From: a virus
Length of the DNA: 37,702 nt
Strand: one strand, 5' to 3'
Virus record (IMG/VR): IMGVR_UViG_3300042470_000423
Span: 1 to 37,702 of that record
Shown piece after piece: positions 30,010 through 36,630 of this stretch; positions within the stretch are counted from its first letter, which is position 1, and every line of letters begins with the position of its first letter. A program made the translations under genes and the position numbers. The notes beneath the pieces are model-generated. The model was not told where the DNA came from and ran no database searches. It saw nothing but the letters and a program-made list of their open reading frames with translations.

Positions 30010-30345
30010 TCAGTCCATTCTGCTGTTAGCGTAGGCCTTAACGCCCAGATGCTCTGTGAGGAACTTGGCCGCGGCCTCGGCAGCCGCCTCAGCGATGTTA
30101 AGGCTTTGGCAGTTAGTATAACGACTTGCACTCATCTCAAGCCCACCGCCATATGCCTTGCGGAACCCTGCCTTAAGCAGAGCCTTGCCCATCTTAGTGC
30201 TACCTTTCTCGTAGACAGTGATGCGAGCGAACCCGCAACAATCCCTGTCCCCATACTTAGCAAAGGCGTCTTGTGCGGCCTTACGGGCGACATCGTGCAT
30301 AACAGAAACAGCAAGCTCTACAGTGTTAAGGGTGTCTTTGCTCAT
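30010..30345 (-). CDS. early protein of unknown function
   Basis: A 111-residue protein: helix MSKDTLNTVELAVSVMHDVARKAAQDAF, then GDRDCCGFARITVYEKGSTKMGKALLKAGFRKAYGGGLEMSASRYTNCQSLNIAEAAAEAAAKFL. Three Cys (C47, C48 and a later one). Start ATG 30345 by AAAAGGAG. The alternation of Gly-rich loop and helices suggests a binding fold, no family known. Confidence 0.75.
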   Translation of the reverse strand: MSKDTLNTVELAVSVMHDVARKAAQDAFAKYGDRDCCGFARITVYEKGSTKMGKALLKAGFRKAYGGGLEMSASRYTNCQSLNIAEAAAEAAAKFLTEHLGVKAYANSRMD

Positions 30346-30374
30346 TTGTTGCTCCTTTTGTTTAGTGTGTAGAC

Positions 30375-30403
30375 AGTATAGCAAATACCTAATTCCCAGT
30401 CAA
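30375..30403 (-). promoter_or_regulatory. sigma-70 early promoter (-)
   Basis: TTGACT, 17-nt spacer, TTGC TATACT. The -35 contains the TGA of gene 30400. Drives 30010. Confidence 0.85.
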
Positions 30404-30591
30404 CCTAAGGGTCTTTGTTGTATCATAACAACATACTCTTCCATCTCTGCTAGTCGTTGCTCATACGCCACAATCTGGCACTCTGCGTTCAAAGCCTCTA
30501 CACTGCCAGGCTCAAAACTGTCCACAAAGCGATTCATGTCGTATTCAAACTCCATAATGTCCTGCTCAGCCATCCATTCTGGGTAACGCAT
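30400..30591 (-). CDS. 63-residue helical protein
   Basis: MRYPEWMAEQDIMEFEYDMNRFVDSFEPGS..., then RLAEMEEYVVMIQQRPLG. Acidic, helical. AAGGAG precedes ATG 30591. The stop lies inside the next promoter's -35; ends Pro-Leu-Gly. Confidence 0.7.
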   Translation of the reverse strand: MRYPEWMAEQDIMEFEYDMNRFVDSFEPGSVEALNAECQIVAYEQRLAEMEEYVVMIQQRPLG

Positions 30592-30607
30592 GTCTGCTCC
30601 TTGTTGT

Positions 30608-30775
30608 TTACTGTAAGGCTATTGTAGCATAAATCAATAACCCGAACAAGCATATGGTTATTATCCATGCCACAATGTTAACGAACCATAGTGTCAAAAT
30701 GCCATACTCTGTTGTACAATACTGACACCGAGTTGACCACATGCTTACAGAGTTCATACAGCGAAAACATAGCAT
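30608..30775 (-). CDS. zinc-ribbon membrane protein, 55 residues
   Basis: MLCFRCMNSVSMWSTRCQYC: C3-x2-C6 and C17-x2-C20 form a zinc ribbon, followed by one long or two short membrane segments (about 26-54, ILTLWFVNIVAWIITICLF...). GAGGGG Shine-Dalgarno; start overlaps the previous stop (TAATG). The complete promoter of the next gene (30621-30649) lies inside its coding sequence. Confidence 0.75.
   Translation of the reverse strand: MLCFRCMNSVSMWSTRCQYCTTEYGILTLWFVNIVAWIITICLFGLLIYATIALQ
30621..30649 (-). promoter_or_regulatory. early promoter within a coding region
   Basis: TTGTTC, 17-nt spacer (GGGTTATTGATTTATGC, nearly the same as the spacer at 28454), TACAAT. Both boxes are weaker than elsewhere, as expected if they must also code for Leu-Phe and Thr-Ile. 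Drives 30400. Confidence 0.65.
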
Positions 30776-31131
30776 TAGTCGCCCCTCACATCAGTGTTCA
30801 ACTCGGGCCGTAACTCACGCCTAATCTCTACTTCCCTCTTGTGTGCTATAGCCTTGCCCCGTAGCAATTCTACAACACGAATCTCTATATCTTCCTTGCA
30901 TGCAAGATCTCTTAATGCTCTACACAGAGCCCAGTCCTTAGTCTCAGTCTTTGCCCTGTAGAAGTGTTTAGCGGCACGAGCACGAACTGACTTCAATACA
31001 GTAGTCTCAGTCTTAGCAGTGACTCCAATGTAGCGGAGTCCGTTTACTACAAGCATATAGACAATGTGCGTACGATCTGAACGCCGTTTACGTGTAGTCT
31101 TTTGCACTAGTTGCTCCGTTTTGCTTAACAT
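30775..31131 (-). CDS. GIY-YIG nuclease-like protein
   Basis: 118 residues from ATG 31131, or 110 from GTG 31107. VYML, then GLRYIGVT, then a helix with R-x-R-A and H, then the REVEIRREL helix reproduce the GIY-YIG order with the catalytic Arg and Glu positions plausible. It could be an early nuclease or a homing-type remnant. GTG 31107 has GGAG 6 nt upstream; ATG 31131 falls on the predicted +1 of the promoter. The basic N-terminus would help DNA contact. Confidence 0.75.
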   Translation of the reverse strand: MLSKTEQLVQKTTRKRRSDRTHIVYMLVVNGLRYIGVTAKTETTVLKSVRARAAKHFYRAKTETKDWALCRALRDLACKEDIEIRVVELLRGKAIAHKREVEIRRELRPELNTDVRGD

Positions 31132-31137
31132 GTCATT

Positions 31138-31166
31138 AGTATAGCAAAATGAGCTCCCACTGTCAA
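31138..31166 (-). promoter_or_regulatory. sigma-70 early promoter (-)
   Basis: TTGACA, 17-nt spacer, TTGC TATACT. Upstream TGTGGC-AAAAGA-GCCACA hairpin. The predicted +1 is 31131, the A of an in-frame ATG. Drives the GIY-YIG gene. Confidence 0.85.
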
Positions 31167-31168
31167 AT

Positions 31169-31186
31169 TGTGGCTCTTTTGCCACA
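31169..31186 (-). terminator. stem-loop upstream of the promoter
   Basis: TGTGGC / GCCACA with AAAAGA loop, directly before the -35 of the GIY-YIG promoter. It may end tRNA transcription coming from the right. Confidence 0.5.
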
Positions 31187-31222
31187 CCGGCACTCCCTCG
31201 TGCTAGATCATATAACTTTGAC

Positions 31223-31320
31223 TGTTATGAGTTATATATTATAGTATTTGTAGTGTTATGAGTTATAGTATATGTAATCTATACTGTTATGAGTTGTATA
31301 TACTGTAGTGTTATAGTGTA
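31223..31320. repeat. AT-rich direct repeats
   Basis: Three copies of TGTTATGAGTTATA (31223, 31254, 31285, the third with one change) at a 31-nt period and a shortened fourth (31309), in an AT-rich stretch with no gene. They lie between the GIY-YIG promoter and the tRNA genes. Candidate iterons, protein-binding sites or a slippage array. Confidence 0.7.
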
Positions 31321-31335
31321 TATACAGTGTAACCT

Positions 31336-31421
31336 TGGTGCCCGTAGCCGGACTTGAACCAGCACGCCCTATGGGCGAGGGATTTTAAGTCCCTTGTGTC
31401 TACCTATTTCACCATACGGGC
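31336..31421 (-). tRNA. tRNA-Leu(UAA)
   Basis: Acceptor GCCCGTA / TACGGGC, discriminator A and genome-encoded CCA. Anticodon loop CTTAAAA reads UAA. A long variable arm (CGCCC-ATA-GGGCG) marks it as class II, and the T-loop is GGTTCAAGTCC. All tRNA-Leu features are present. Leu UUA codons are frequent in the AT-rich part of this genome. Confidence 0.95.
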
Positions 31422-31425
31422 ATTT

Positions 31426-31504
<79 letters not shown>

Positions 31505-31719
31505 ATGTAAAACTGTGTGTTACATTACTTATTGTATACGAAAAATGGGGTCAAATCAAGTGATTTTGGCCAGATTTGATCAGATTTCGCGGCAAATTTC
31601 CAACGGTTTTCTACAGTTTTGGCAGGATTTGAACCTGGTCTGACGACAGGCTATGCTCAAATACTTTCTCACATATTCCCAAAGTTTTCTCACATATTCT
31701 CATCATTCCCACTCATTTC
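31505..31719. other. non-coding region upstream of the tRNAs
   Basis: About 215 nt without a gene. Contains TTTCTCACATATTC twice (31665 and 31686, 21 nt apart) and a TTTCTCAC fragment near 31716. A TTGACC on the - strand (near 31550) with a poor -10 could start tRNA transcription. Little else is clear. Confidence 0.45.
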
Positions 31720-31908
31720 TCACCTAAACCAGCCCTGTCTCCACAGTGTTTTCCAGTCCGCACCGCAGTCCTTACAGCTATAAAAACCGTTGGGTAGTTC
31801 TGGAGTAAGCAGGATCTCAAGCCAAAATCCAATGACTGCGCCTAGCGCGAAACAGACTAGGGCACCTAGCGCAATCCATACAGCGGGGTATTTGGTTTGA
31901 GTAGTCAT
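31720..31908 (-). CDS. small TM protein with CxxC tail
   Basis: A 62-residue protein: one strong membrane segment (about 10-34, AVWIALGALVCFALGAVIGFWL), then a C-terminal CKDCGADWKTLWRQG. The single CxxC could be a half metal site or redox pair. Unknown function; the layout resembles other small membrane proteins of phage lysis or exclusion regions, without proof. Confidence 0.65.
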   Translation of the reverse strand: MTTQTKYPAVWIALGALVCFALGAVIGFWLEILLTPELPNGFYSCKDCGADWKTLWRQGWFR

Positions 31909-31950
31909 AGTAGGATCTGCCTGTTATGGGTCATGGCTACAGCGGGGTTT

Positions 31951-32136
31951 TCACGTTACTCTACAGGTTTTCTTATGTGGTAGACCTGGACAAGTTTCTT
32001 CTATGCAGTCTAGGTATTTGATCAGTCCTTGACTAGATCTTTCTATCTGTATATAGCGTTCATAGACACAGCCTGTATCGCCGCAGCTGATCAGCACAGT
32101 GCACAGCGTAGTATATAGTATAATTTTCTGTATCAT
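31951..32136 (-). CDS. small lipoprotein-like peptide
   Basis: 61 residues: MIQKIILYTTLCTVLISCGDTGC, with a lipobox-like LISC at 15-18, so C18 may be lipidated after signal cleavage. The mature part has four more Cys. Possible outer-membrane lipoprotein (spanin-like or exclusion), but only the lipobox supports it. The longer upstream frame overlaps the GT2 gene and is rejected. A GATAAATT late-like element lies 8 nt before the ATG. Confidence 0.55.
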   Translation of the reverse strand: MIQKIILYTTLCTVLISCGDTGCVYERYIQIERSSQGLIKYLDCIEETCPGLPHKKTCRVT

Positions 32137-32144
32137 AGTTAGTG

Positions 32145-32152
32145 AATTTATC
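32145..32152 (-). promoter_or_regulatory. weak late-like element
   Basis: GATAAATT on the - strand, 8 nt before the ATG at 32136. Two mismatches to TATAAATA. Confidence 0.3.
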
Positions 32153-32163
32153 CCTATTGGTTC

Positions 32164-32171
32164 AGTAAATA
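32164..32171 (+). promoter_or_regulatory. weak late-like element
   Basis: AGTAAATA, 8 nt before the ATG at 32180 of the GT2 gene. TAAATA core intact. Confidence 0.35.
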
Positions 32172-32179
32172 TCCTAATT

Positions 32180-32815
32180 ATGATATCTGTAATCATACCT
32201 ACACTGTGGCGTGCCCATGAGTTATCAGTGAGTATATCTAGTGCTCTGTCTAGGTCTTCAGTCTGTGAAGTCATAGTCATAGACAATGATCCTGTTCGTG
32301 CTCCTCGCTTAGAGCAGTTTGATTCAAGAGTCAGTATATTATCACAGCCTGAGAATCTAGGTGTAGCACAAAGTCGGAACCTAGCCGTAACACAGGCGCG
32401 GGGTGATATAGTCTGTCTACTCAATGATGATGTAGTAGTTGATCCCCTAGTATATGATTGGGTAGCCCGGGATCAGTTATTCACAACCAGTGTATTGGGC
32501 ATGGCCTCGCAGTGTTTTAACTATCATGGTGCGATTCAAATCAATACAGTCACGCTAAGGCCCTATAATTATGGGCAGTGTATGTTTCTACGCAGACAGC
32601 AGTACATACACATACCATTATTACATTCGTTCTTCACTGATGATTTTCTATTTGATCATGTCAGTATAATCATGCGACAGCCCAATCGTGAGTTTTTAGC
32701 CTCAGTAAGGGGTAGACAGTCAGTGACCAGTAGACATTTTCAAGGTCAGTTCATACAGGACAGACAGGCCTATGACCACATCACCGGGTTATATCCCAGA
32801 TATGCCTACAGATAG
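32180..32815 (+). CDS. GT2-family glycosyltransferase
   Basis: A 211-residue GT-A enzyme: MISVIIPTLWRAHELSVSI, VIVIDND (31-37), ENLGVAQSRNLAVTQARGDIVCLLNDDV (58-85) with the catalytic-metal LNDD. Start ATG 32180 rather than 32099, because the canonical GT2 N-terminus begins there. The C-terminal acceptor part is short. It converges on the SGNH-like gene (10-nt overlap). Donor and acceptor are unknown. Confidence 0.88.
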   Translation: MISVIIPTLWRAHELSVSISSALSRSSVCEVIVIDNDPVRAPRLEQFDSRVSILSQPENLGVAQSRNLAVTQARGDIVCLLNDDVVVDPLVYDWVARDQLFTTSVLGMASQCFNYHGAIQINTVTLRPYNYGQCMFLRRQQYIHIPLLHSFFTDDFLFDHVSIIMRQPNREFLASVRGRQSVTSRHFQGQFIQDRQAYDHITGLYPRYAYR

Positions 32816-33420
32816 TTCAGTAGGTATTGTTCCAGGACTTGGAATTGACCAGTATCGTAGTGTCTATATTCTGGTTCTAGTTGTGGGTCTTGGTAGGGCA
32901 CGTCATGTTGGTAGAGCCAGCGATTAGCCACAAATTCAAAAAAGTTCACAGTATGAGCGTCTTGATGTATATGATCAAATTTGGCCTGTGTTTTCCAATC
33001 CATTTGCTCAGGGTCTAGGCCATTACATTGATTATAGATCACGTAGGGTAAGCGTCTGGCTCTAAACAGGCTCTGTAGCAGTATGATCTGATTGGCCAAG
33101 TCGTCCAGTATGGCTGTATAACTCCTATTATTGGTATAGATATCCAGGGCTCGATTCAGTTCTGGATCCTGGGCCGTATTACCTGTGCCCCATATGTCAA
33201 TGGCGCCCTGCTCTGACCAGTATTGATATCTATGTGCGAAGGTCATGCTGATCACAGTGAGCAGGGGTGGTTCGGGTTCAAGGCAGATCTGATCCAGGCA
33301 GACTCTCACTGTTCTATCATTACTGCCGCCGTAGTGACTAAGGTTTAGTGTGTTGAAGGGTAGGCTGGCGAATTGCCAGCCCACAGTGTAGCTACAGCCC
33401 AAGATCAGGATATAGCTCAT
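32806..33420 (-). CDS. SGNH/GDSL-like hydrolase-related protein
   Basis: A 204-residue protein. MSYILILGCSYTVGWQF gives the block-I Ser (GCSYT in place of GDS). YGGSNDRTVRVCL fits the Gly/Asn blocks II-III. Near the C-terminus DPQLEPEYRHYDTGQFQVLEQYL may give the Asp/His of block V. It might deacetylate or esterify glycans, fitting the neighbouring glycosyltransferases. Similarity is by motif only. Its start overlaps the small TM gene by 29 nt. Confidence 0.65.
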   Translation of the reverse strand: MSYILILGCSYTVGWQFASLPFNTLNLSHYGGSNDRTVRVCLDQICLEPEPPLLTVISMTFAHRYQYWSEQGAIDIWGTGNTAQDPELNRALDIYTNNRSYTAILDDLANQIILLQSLFRARRLPYVIYNQCNGLDPEQMDWKTQAKFDHIHQDAHTVNFFEFVANRWLYQHDVPYQDPQLEPEYRHYDTGQFQVLEQYLLNYL

Positions 33421-33529
33421 CTGGATCTAGTTGAATAAAATCTTGCAGTGACAGCAGCAGCACCATGGCAGTGAAAAAGATCACCCATGTCCATTCTGCT
33501 CGGACCATGAGATCTATGAACGTATCCAT
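33392..33529 (-). CDS. 45-residue single-TM protein
   Basis: MDTFIDLMVRAEWTWVIFF..., one membrane segment (about 14-28), then an acidic end (DPDELYPDLGL). Starts inside the end of the oxygenase gene (16-nt overlap) and ends inside the start of the SGNH-like gene. The nested packing argues that it is translated. No function known. Confidence 0.6.
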   Translation of the reverse strand: MDTFIDLMVRAEWTWVIFFTAMVLLLSLQDFIQLDPDELYPDLGL

Positions 33530-34260
33530 GGAATTTCCAAACTTTCGCCGTCGTCAAATTCTTCCAGACTGATTTCGGCCATCATGTCCCAGGGTTTGAT
33601 ACAGCGTTGATTGCGACGGCTCACACGGGCCAAGACATATTCTCTAATAAGGAAGTCAAAGCTGAGACTGACTCTGGGTTCTGTGCCCGTATACTCTGGT
33701 ACTTGGTGTGGTATACAGCTTTGGAATATGGTTATCTGTCCCGGGGACTGTTCCACGCGATGTGGTTCTGGTTTGATTATACAGTTTTGGGGATTGTGAT
33801 ATTCAATCACACTAGGTGAGCCCTGTAACAGTAGGTTGCCACTGAGATAGCTATATTCTGAAATATCGTGTAGGTGTAGATTGATCTGCTGTCCCGGTCT
33901 AACAATGTTGGCCCAGCACTGTAGGTACATGGGTTGACGAACTATTTTCAGTGTTTTATGAAATTCTAGGTATAGGGTATAGATTTTTTCCCTAAGGTTC
34001 ATGATCTCATCACTGTGAGTCCATGTCAGTGGGTTGTAGCTGAGAAAACGGCTGGTTATTGAGTCCAAGCCCAGTCCGGTACCACCATCGTGTGTGGCCG
34101 GTAGTTCACGCAGCATCTGTTCTTCACAGTCAAGAAACATCTTGGCCAGACCTGGAAAATCTATGTCCTCTATGTGTGCGTCTGCGCCGATATATCTATA
34201 GCGTGGGGCGAATGGGCTCTGTGGTTCTGAGTTTTGAAACTGCCAAAATTTAAGGCTCAT
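33514..34260 (-). CDS. 2OG-Fe(II) oxygenase-like protein (2OG-FeII_Oxy_5 pattern)
   Basis: A 248-residue protein. INLHLHDISEYSYLSGNLLLQG (126-147) gives HxH (129, 131), and FQSCIPHQVPEYTGTEPRVSLSFDF gives H185 and R196: the marine-phage family pattern. An N-terminal extension of about 100 residues and a polar C-terminus are additional. Start ATG 34260 (GAGGAG upstream) rather than 34359, which is a shadow extension into the neighbouring oxygenase. Substrate unknown. Confidence 0.75.
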   Translation of the reverse strand: MSLKFWQFQNSEPQSPFAPRYRYIGADAHIEDIDFPGLAKMFLDCEEQMLRELPATHDGGTGLGLDSITSRFLSYNPLTWTHSDEIMNLREKIYTLYLEFHKTLKIVRQPMYLQCWANIVRPGQQINLHLHDISEYSYLSGNLLLQGSPSVIEYHNPQNCIIKPEPHRVEQSPGQITIFQSCIPHQVPEYTGTEPRVSLSFDFLIREYVLARVSRRNQRCIKPWDMMAEISLEEFDDGESLEIPWIRS

Positions 34261-34262
34261 GT

Positions 34263-34829
34263 CTAAAAGTCTCCTCGCGGTGGCCTGACCAACTGTATCA
34301 CGTCTATTCTGGCCAAGTCCTGATCCTTGTGAACAGCCTCGATGCGCCAGGGTACCCAACTGGGGAATATGATTATTTGGTTGGGTCCCATGATGGGTTG
34401 ATAGTCATAGTCAGGGAATTCAATATAGCCCCCAGGGTCGTGTGGGTTCTTCCATATAGTATATATCACAGTAAGGGTAGCCGGGTCTATATGTAGAGGA
34501 AAGTCGGCTCCCTTACTGTATAGAGTCAACATGAGATCGTGCTCCTGTGTGATCATATAGTTCAAATAGGAATAGGCCTTGAGGTCTTGTTCTTTGGCCC
34601 ATGATCTAGTAAAGTAGTTGACCATCTTGATCATTAGGCTGTACTGCCCCTGATCCTTGGCAAAGTGTCTATTAAGATTGACCATTACTCTATTGGGCAT
34701 GGGATCAACCAAGGTACCCCTTATATTGTTGACTTCGCTCAATAGTTGATTGCTAACACTGAAATTTGGTATAAAGTTCTGTACAATAGTATGGGGGAAG
34801 GGTTGGTCTAGGTGTTGTTCTGTCAGCAT
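34263..34829 (-). CDS. 2OG-Fe(II) oxygenase-like protein lacking distal His
   Basis: A 188-residue protein. H113-x-D115 (LHID) and FPSWVPWRIEAV with R174 in RID fit the prolyl-hydroxylase-like fold, but the distal iron ligand expected at position 161 is Trp (FPSWVPW), where relatives have His. H167, six residues on, may or may not substitute. It could be an inactive scaffold or a divergent enzyme. It overlaps the GT9-like gene by 1 nt and precedes the second oxygenase by 2 nt. Confidence 0.7.
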   Translation of the reverse strand: MLTEQHLDQPFPHTIVQNFIPNFSVSNQLLSEVNNIRGTLVDPMPNRVMVNLNRHFAKDQGQYSLMIKMVNYFTRSWAKEQDLKAYSYLNYMITQEHDLMLTLYSKGADFPLHIDPATLTVIYTIWKNPHDPGGYIEFPDYDYQPIMGPNQIIIFPSWVPWRIEAVHKDQDLARIDVIQLVRPPRGDF

Positions 34830-35608
34830 CAGGTACCGCTTCTAAATATGGTAATACGTTTTTTAACTTCGGGTCCTGGGTCTAACCATGTCCAAGATCC
34901 GCCCAATACTGGAGTTAGATGAATGTGGCTACGTGGTATGAAATAACAGTCCAGCCTATCAGTCCAGTTCATTTGATCTATCAAGTTACTGAACACTGAG
35001 TCAGTACAGATCACGGCCTCGGCACGTTCAATCACAGTGAGCCAATCAAAGATTGAATCTGTCATAGGTTTGATCTGAATGGTCTTTAGGTCTGTTGGAA
35101 CCCAGCTGGGATCAATTTCCGCTCTGTGATCAGACCCCTCCAAATGTACCACCACATAGGGTTCCCTACTTGGGTTGATCACATCATTGAGAAAGGCCTC
35201 TTCCTTGTGATGATCCCTCGTGATACATTGGGACAAGCGCCACTTCTCAGTGAAGGGTACCCCGGCTGCTATATACTTGATTTGGTCAAATTTGGTTATC
35301 TGTGCTTCTGGCCTGCTGATTAGGTCAGGGTGGCCTGTGAGGCTTTGATATAGGCATAGGGTATCATCCACCCCGAGGTCATTGAGCAGGCCCAATGGGG
35401 TATTATAAAAGTATTGGCCCTGGTCCGCAGTTAAGGGTAGCCAATTGACCCAGGGCACACTGGGTGCCAGGCTGGGTATGAATGTTTGATCAACGGGCCA
35501 GTATATGGGTCGACCCTGGTCATAGTAGTGTCGAGCTATGGGTAGGGCGATTATGATATCGCCCAGGCCCCTACTTTGAATTATTCCTAGTGGTGCTTGA
35601 TTATTCAT
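34829..35608 (-). CDS. GT9-like glycosyltransferase
   Basis: A 259-residue GT-B-like protein. IIQSRGLGDIIIALPIARHYYDQGRPIYWPV (about 9-39) is the heptosyltransferase-type N-terminal start. The C-terminal domain has VVVHLEGSDH and AEAVICTDSVFSNLIDQM, the GT9 nucleotide-sugar region. It is shorter than bacterial heptosyltransferases (about 320-350). GAGG lies 4 nt before the ATG. It overlaps the 49-residue gene by 8 nt. Confidence 0.75.
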   Translation of the reverse strand: MNNQAPLGIIQSRGLGDIIIALPIARHYYDQGRPIYWPVDQTFIPSLAPSVPWVNWLPLTADQGQYFYNTPLGLLNDLGVDDTLCLYQSLTGHPDLISRPEAQITKFDQIKYIAAGVPFTEKWRLSQCITRDHHKEEAFLNDVINPSREPYVVVHLEGSDHRAEIDPSWVPTDLKTIQIKPMTDSIFDWLTVIERAEAVICTDSVFSNLIDQMNWTDRLDCYFIPRSHIHLTPVLGGSWTWLDPGPEVKKRITIFRSGT

Positions 35609-35750
35609 CTATCCTCGTATAGTTTAACACATTGCCCACACCATATTGAGCCTCGCCCAACATCTTAGCGGCATAGTCATTTTCAGCCCAAACAATGGTG
35701 TTCACAGTTTGGTAATCGTTGATACGGACCCAAAGTTGGTATTTGTACAT
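35601..35750 (-). CDS. 49-residue protein heading the glycosylation operon
   Basis: MYKYQLWVRINDYQTVNTIVWAENDYAAKMLGEAQYG..., a compact strand-helix fold. GGAG 7 nt before the ATG, consensus promoter 34 nt upstream. It overlaps the GT9-like gene by 8 nt. Similar short alpha/beta proteins occur in the early region. Unknown function. Confidence 0.7.
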   Translation of the reverse strand: MYKYQLWVRINDYQTVNTIVWAENDYAAKMLGEAQYGVGNVLNYTRIDE

Positions 35751-35783
35751 GATTTACTCCGATTAAAAGTTGTTAGTGTTTAT

Positions 35784-35812
35784 ATTATACACAATAACGC
35801 TCTCAGTGTCAA
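35784..35812 (-). promoter_or_regulatory. sigma-70 early promoter for the glycosylation operon
   Basis: TTGACA, 17-nt spacer ending TGTG, TATAAT: full consensus. It stands alone among late-type genes and starts a leftward unit of six genes (35750 to 32806). Confidence 0.9.
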
Positions 35813-35820
35813 GCCTGTGG

Positions 35821-36591
35821 TTAGAAATAGTGTAATTTGATATTATGTGGGAAGTAGCACTCGTTGATTTCCAAGGGCATGTCCACTCTCTGTTCCACAT
35901 GGATCAAAGGCTCATTTAGAGCCACTGCCAGGGCCAGTCCTAGACTTTGATTTCCTATGAACTGTTCGGCGCCCTTGATATACTGTGCCATTTCCAGCAT
36001 GTTTGACACTGGTTGGTAGGGAATGTTCCATCCTGTTTTCTGTTTGAATATATCATACTCTGAGGGTAGGCCAAGGAAGAAAGCACGATCCATCCAGCCC
36101 TTGGCCTTCATCCTACTGTAGCCAAATGGAGGTATGGGTTGAACCCACCGTGTGCTGCGATTGACTGCGATGTCTCGTCCCTCCACATACAAGGGTTCGG
36201 GCACAGTCAGCCAGGCTGTATTTTGTATGGTATTTCTCAGTTCAGAATCCATTATACCGAATGTAGTGCAGTAGGTATCTAGATAATTTTCATTATGTTT
36301 TTTGAATAATGGTCTAAAGTTATCTAGGTTATGAGTTATCTCGGCAGTATTATCTAATACTAGAAATTCTGTGATGTAATCCTGTGCTTCCATCAGAGGT
36401 CTGATAAATTCGTAGTCTGCTTGATTTAGCCTACCCTGATGGTATTGATCAGGTAGATAACCATAATAAAAAGTACCCACCCAGTTCATTTGATCCAGAT
36501 GTAGATAAAATTTACCTGGGCCTAGATGTTTGACCACAGATAGTCCATAGATTAAATCGCCAAAGGCGCCAGAGTGTTTATATGAGTTCAT
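35821..36591 (-). CDS. GT9-like glycosyltransferase, second copy
   Basis: A 256-residue protein. YKHSGAFGDLIYGLSVVKHLGPGKFYLHLD (3-32) is the GT9-like start, and MAQYIKGAEQFIGNQSLGLALAVALNEPLIHVE (about 210-240) resembles the heptosyltransferase C-terminal region. Start ATG 36591 rather than 36615: a GTTAAATA late element ends 5 nt before it. It is related in layout, not closely in sequence, to the gene at 34829. Confidence 0.7.
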   Translation of the reverse strand: MNSYKHSGAFGDLIYGLSVVKHLGPGKFYLHLDQMNWVGTFYYGYLPDQYHQGRLNQADYEFIRPLMEAQDYITEFLVLDNTAEITHNLDNFRPLFKKHNENYLDTYCTTFGIMDSELRNTIQNTAWLTVPEPLYVEGRDIAVNRSTRWVQPIPPFGYSRMKAKGWMDRAFFLGLPSEYDIFKQKTGWNIPYQPVSNMLEMAQYIKGAEQFIGNQSLGLALAVALNEPLIHVEQRVDMPLEINECYFPHNIKLHYF

Positions 36592-36596
36592 AAAAT

Positions 36597-36604
36597 TATT
36601 TAAC
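36597..36604 (-). promoter_or_regulatory. late-promoter element, 5 nt before ATG
   Basis: GTTAAATA on the - strand (TAAATA core) with 5 nt (ATTTT) to ATG 36591. It overlaps the 5' end of an alternative frame start at 36615. Confidence 0.5.
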
Positions 36605-36617
36605 AATTCTAACATAA

Positions 36618-36625
36618 GATAATTA
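36618..36625 (+). promoter_or_regulatory. possible late element, 5 nt before ATG
   Basis: GATAATTA (2 mismatches to TATAAATA, one in the core) with 5 nt to ATG 36631. Weak alone; the exact 5-nt spacing matches the other sites. Confidence 0.35.
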
Positions 36626-36630
36626 AGATT

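Noticed and set aside
31617-31660. tRNA-like T-arm on the - strand (GGTTCAAATCC)
   Set aside because: The T-loop motif is present but no matching acceptor or anticodon stem can be folded around it; at most a decayed relic.
32099-32179. 27-residue N-terminal extension of the GT2 gene
   Set aside because: The GT2 domain starts at the ATG at 32180, and the extension overlaps the divergent lipoprotein-like gene.
32137-32424. Long - strand extension of the lipoprotein-like frame
   Set aside because: It lies entirely opposite the GT2 coding region, and the signal-peptide start is at 32136.
34261-34359. 33-residue extension of the oxygenase at 33514
   Set aside because: It runs inside the neighbouring oxygenase gene in another frame; ATG 34260 has a Shine-Dalgarno.
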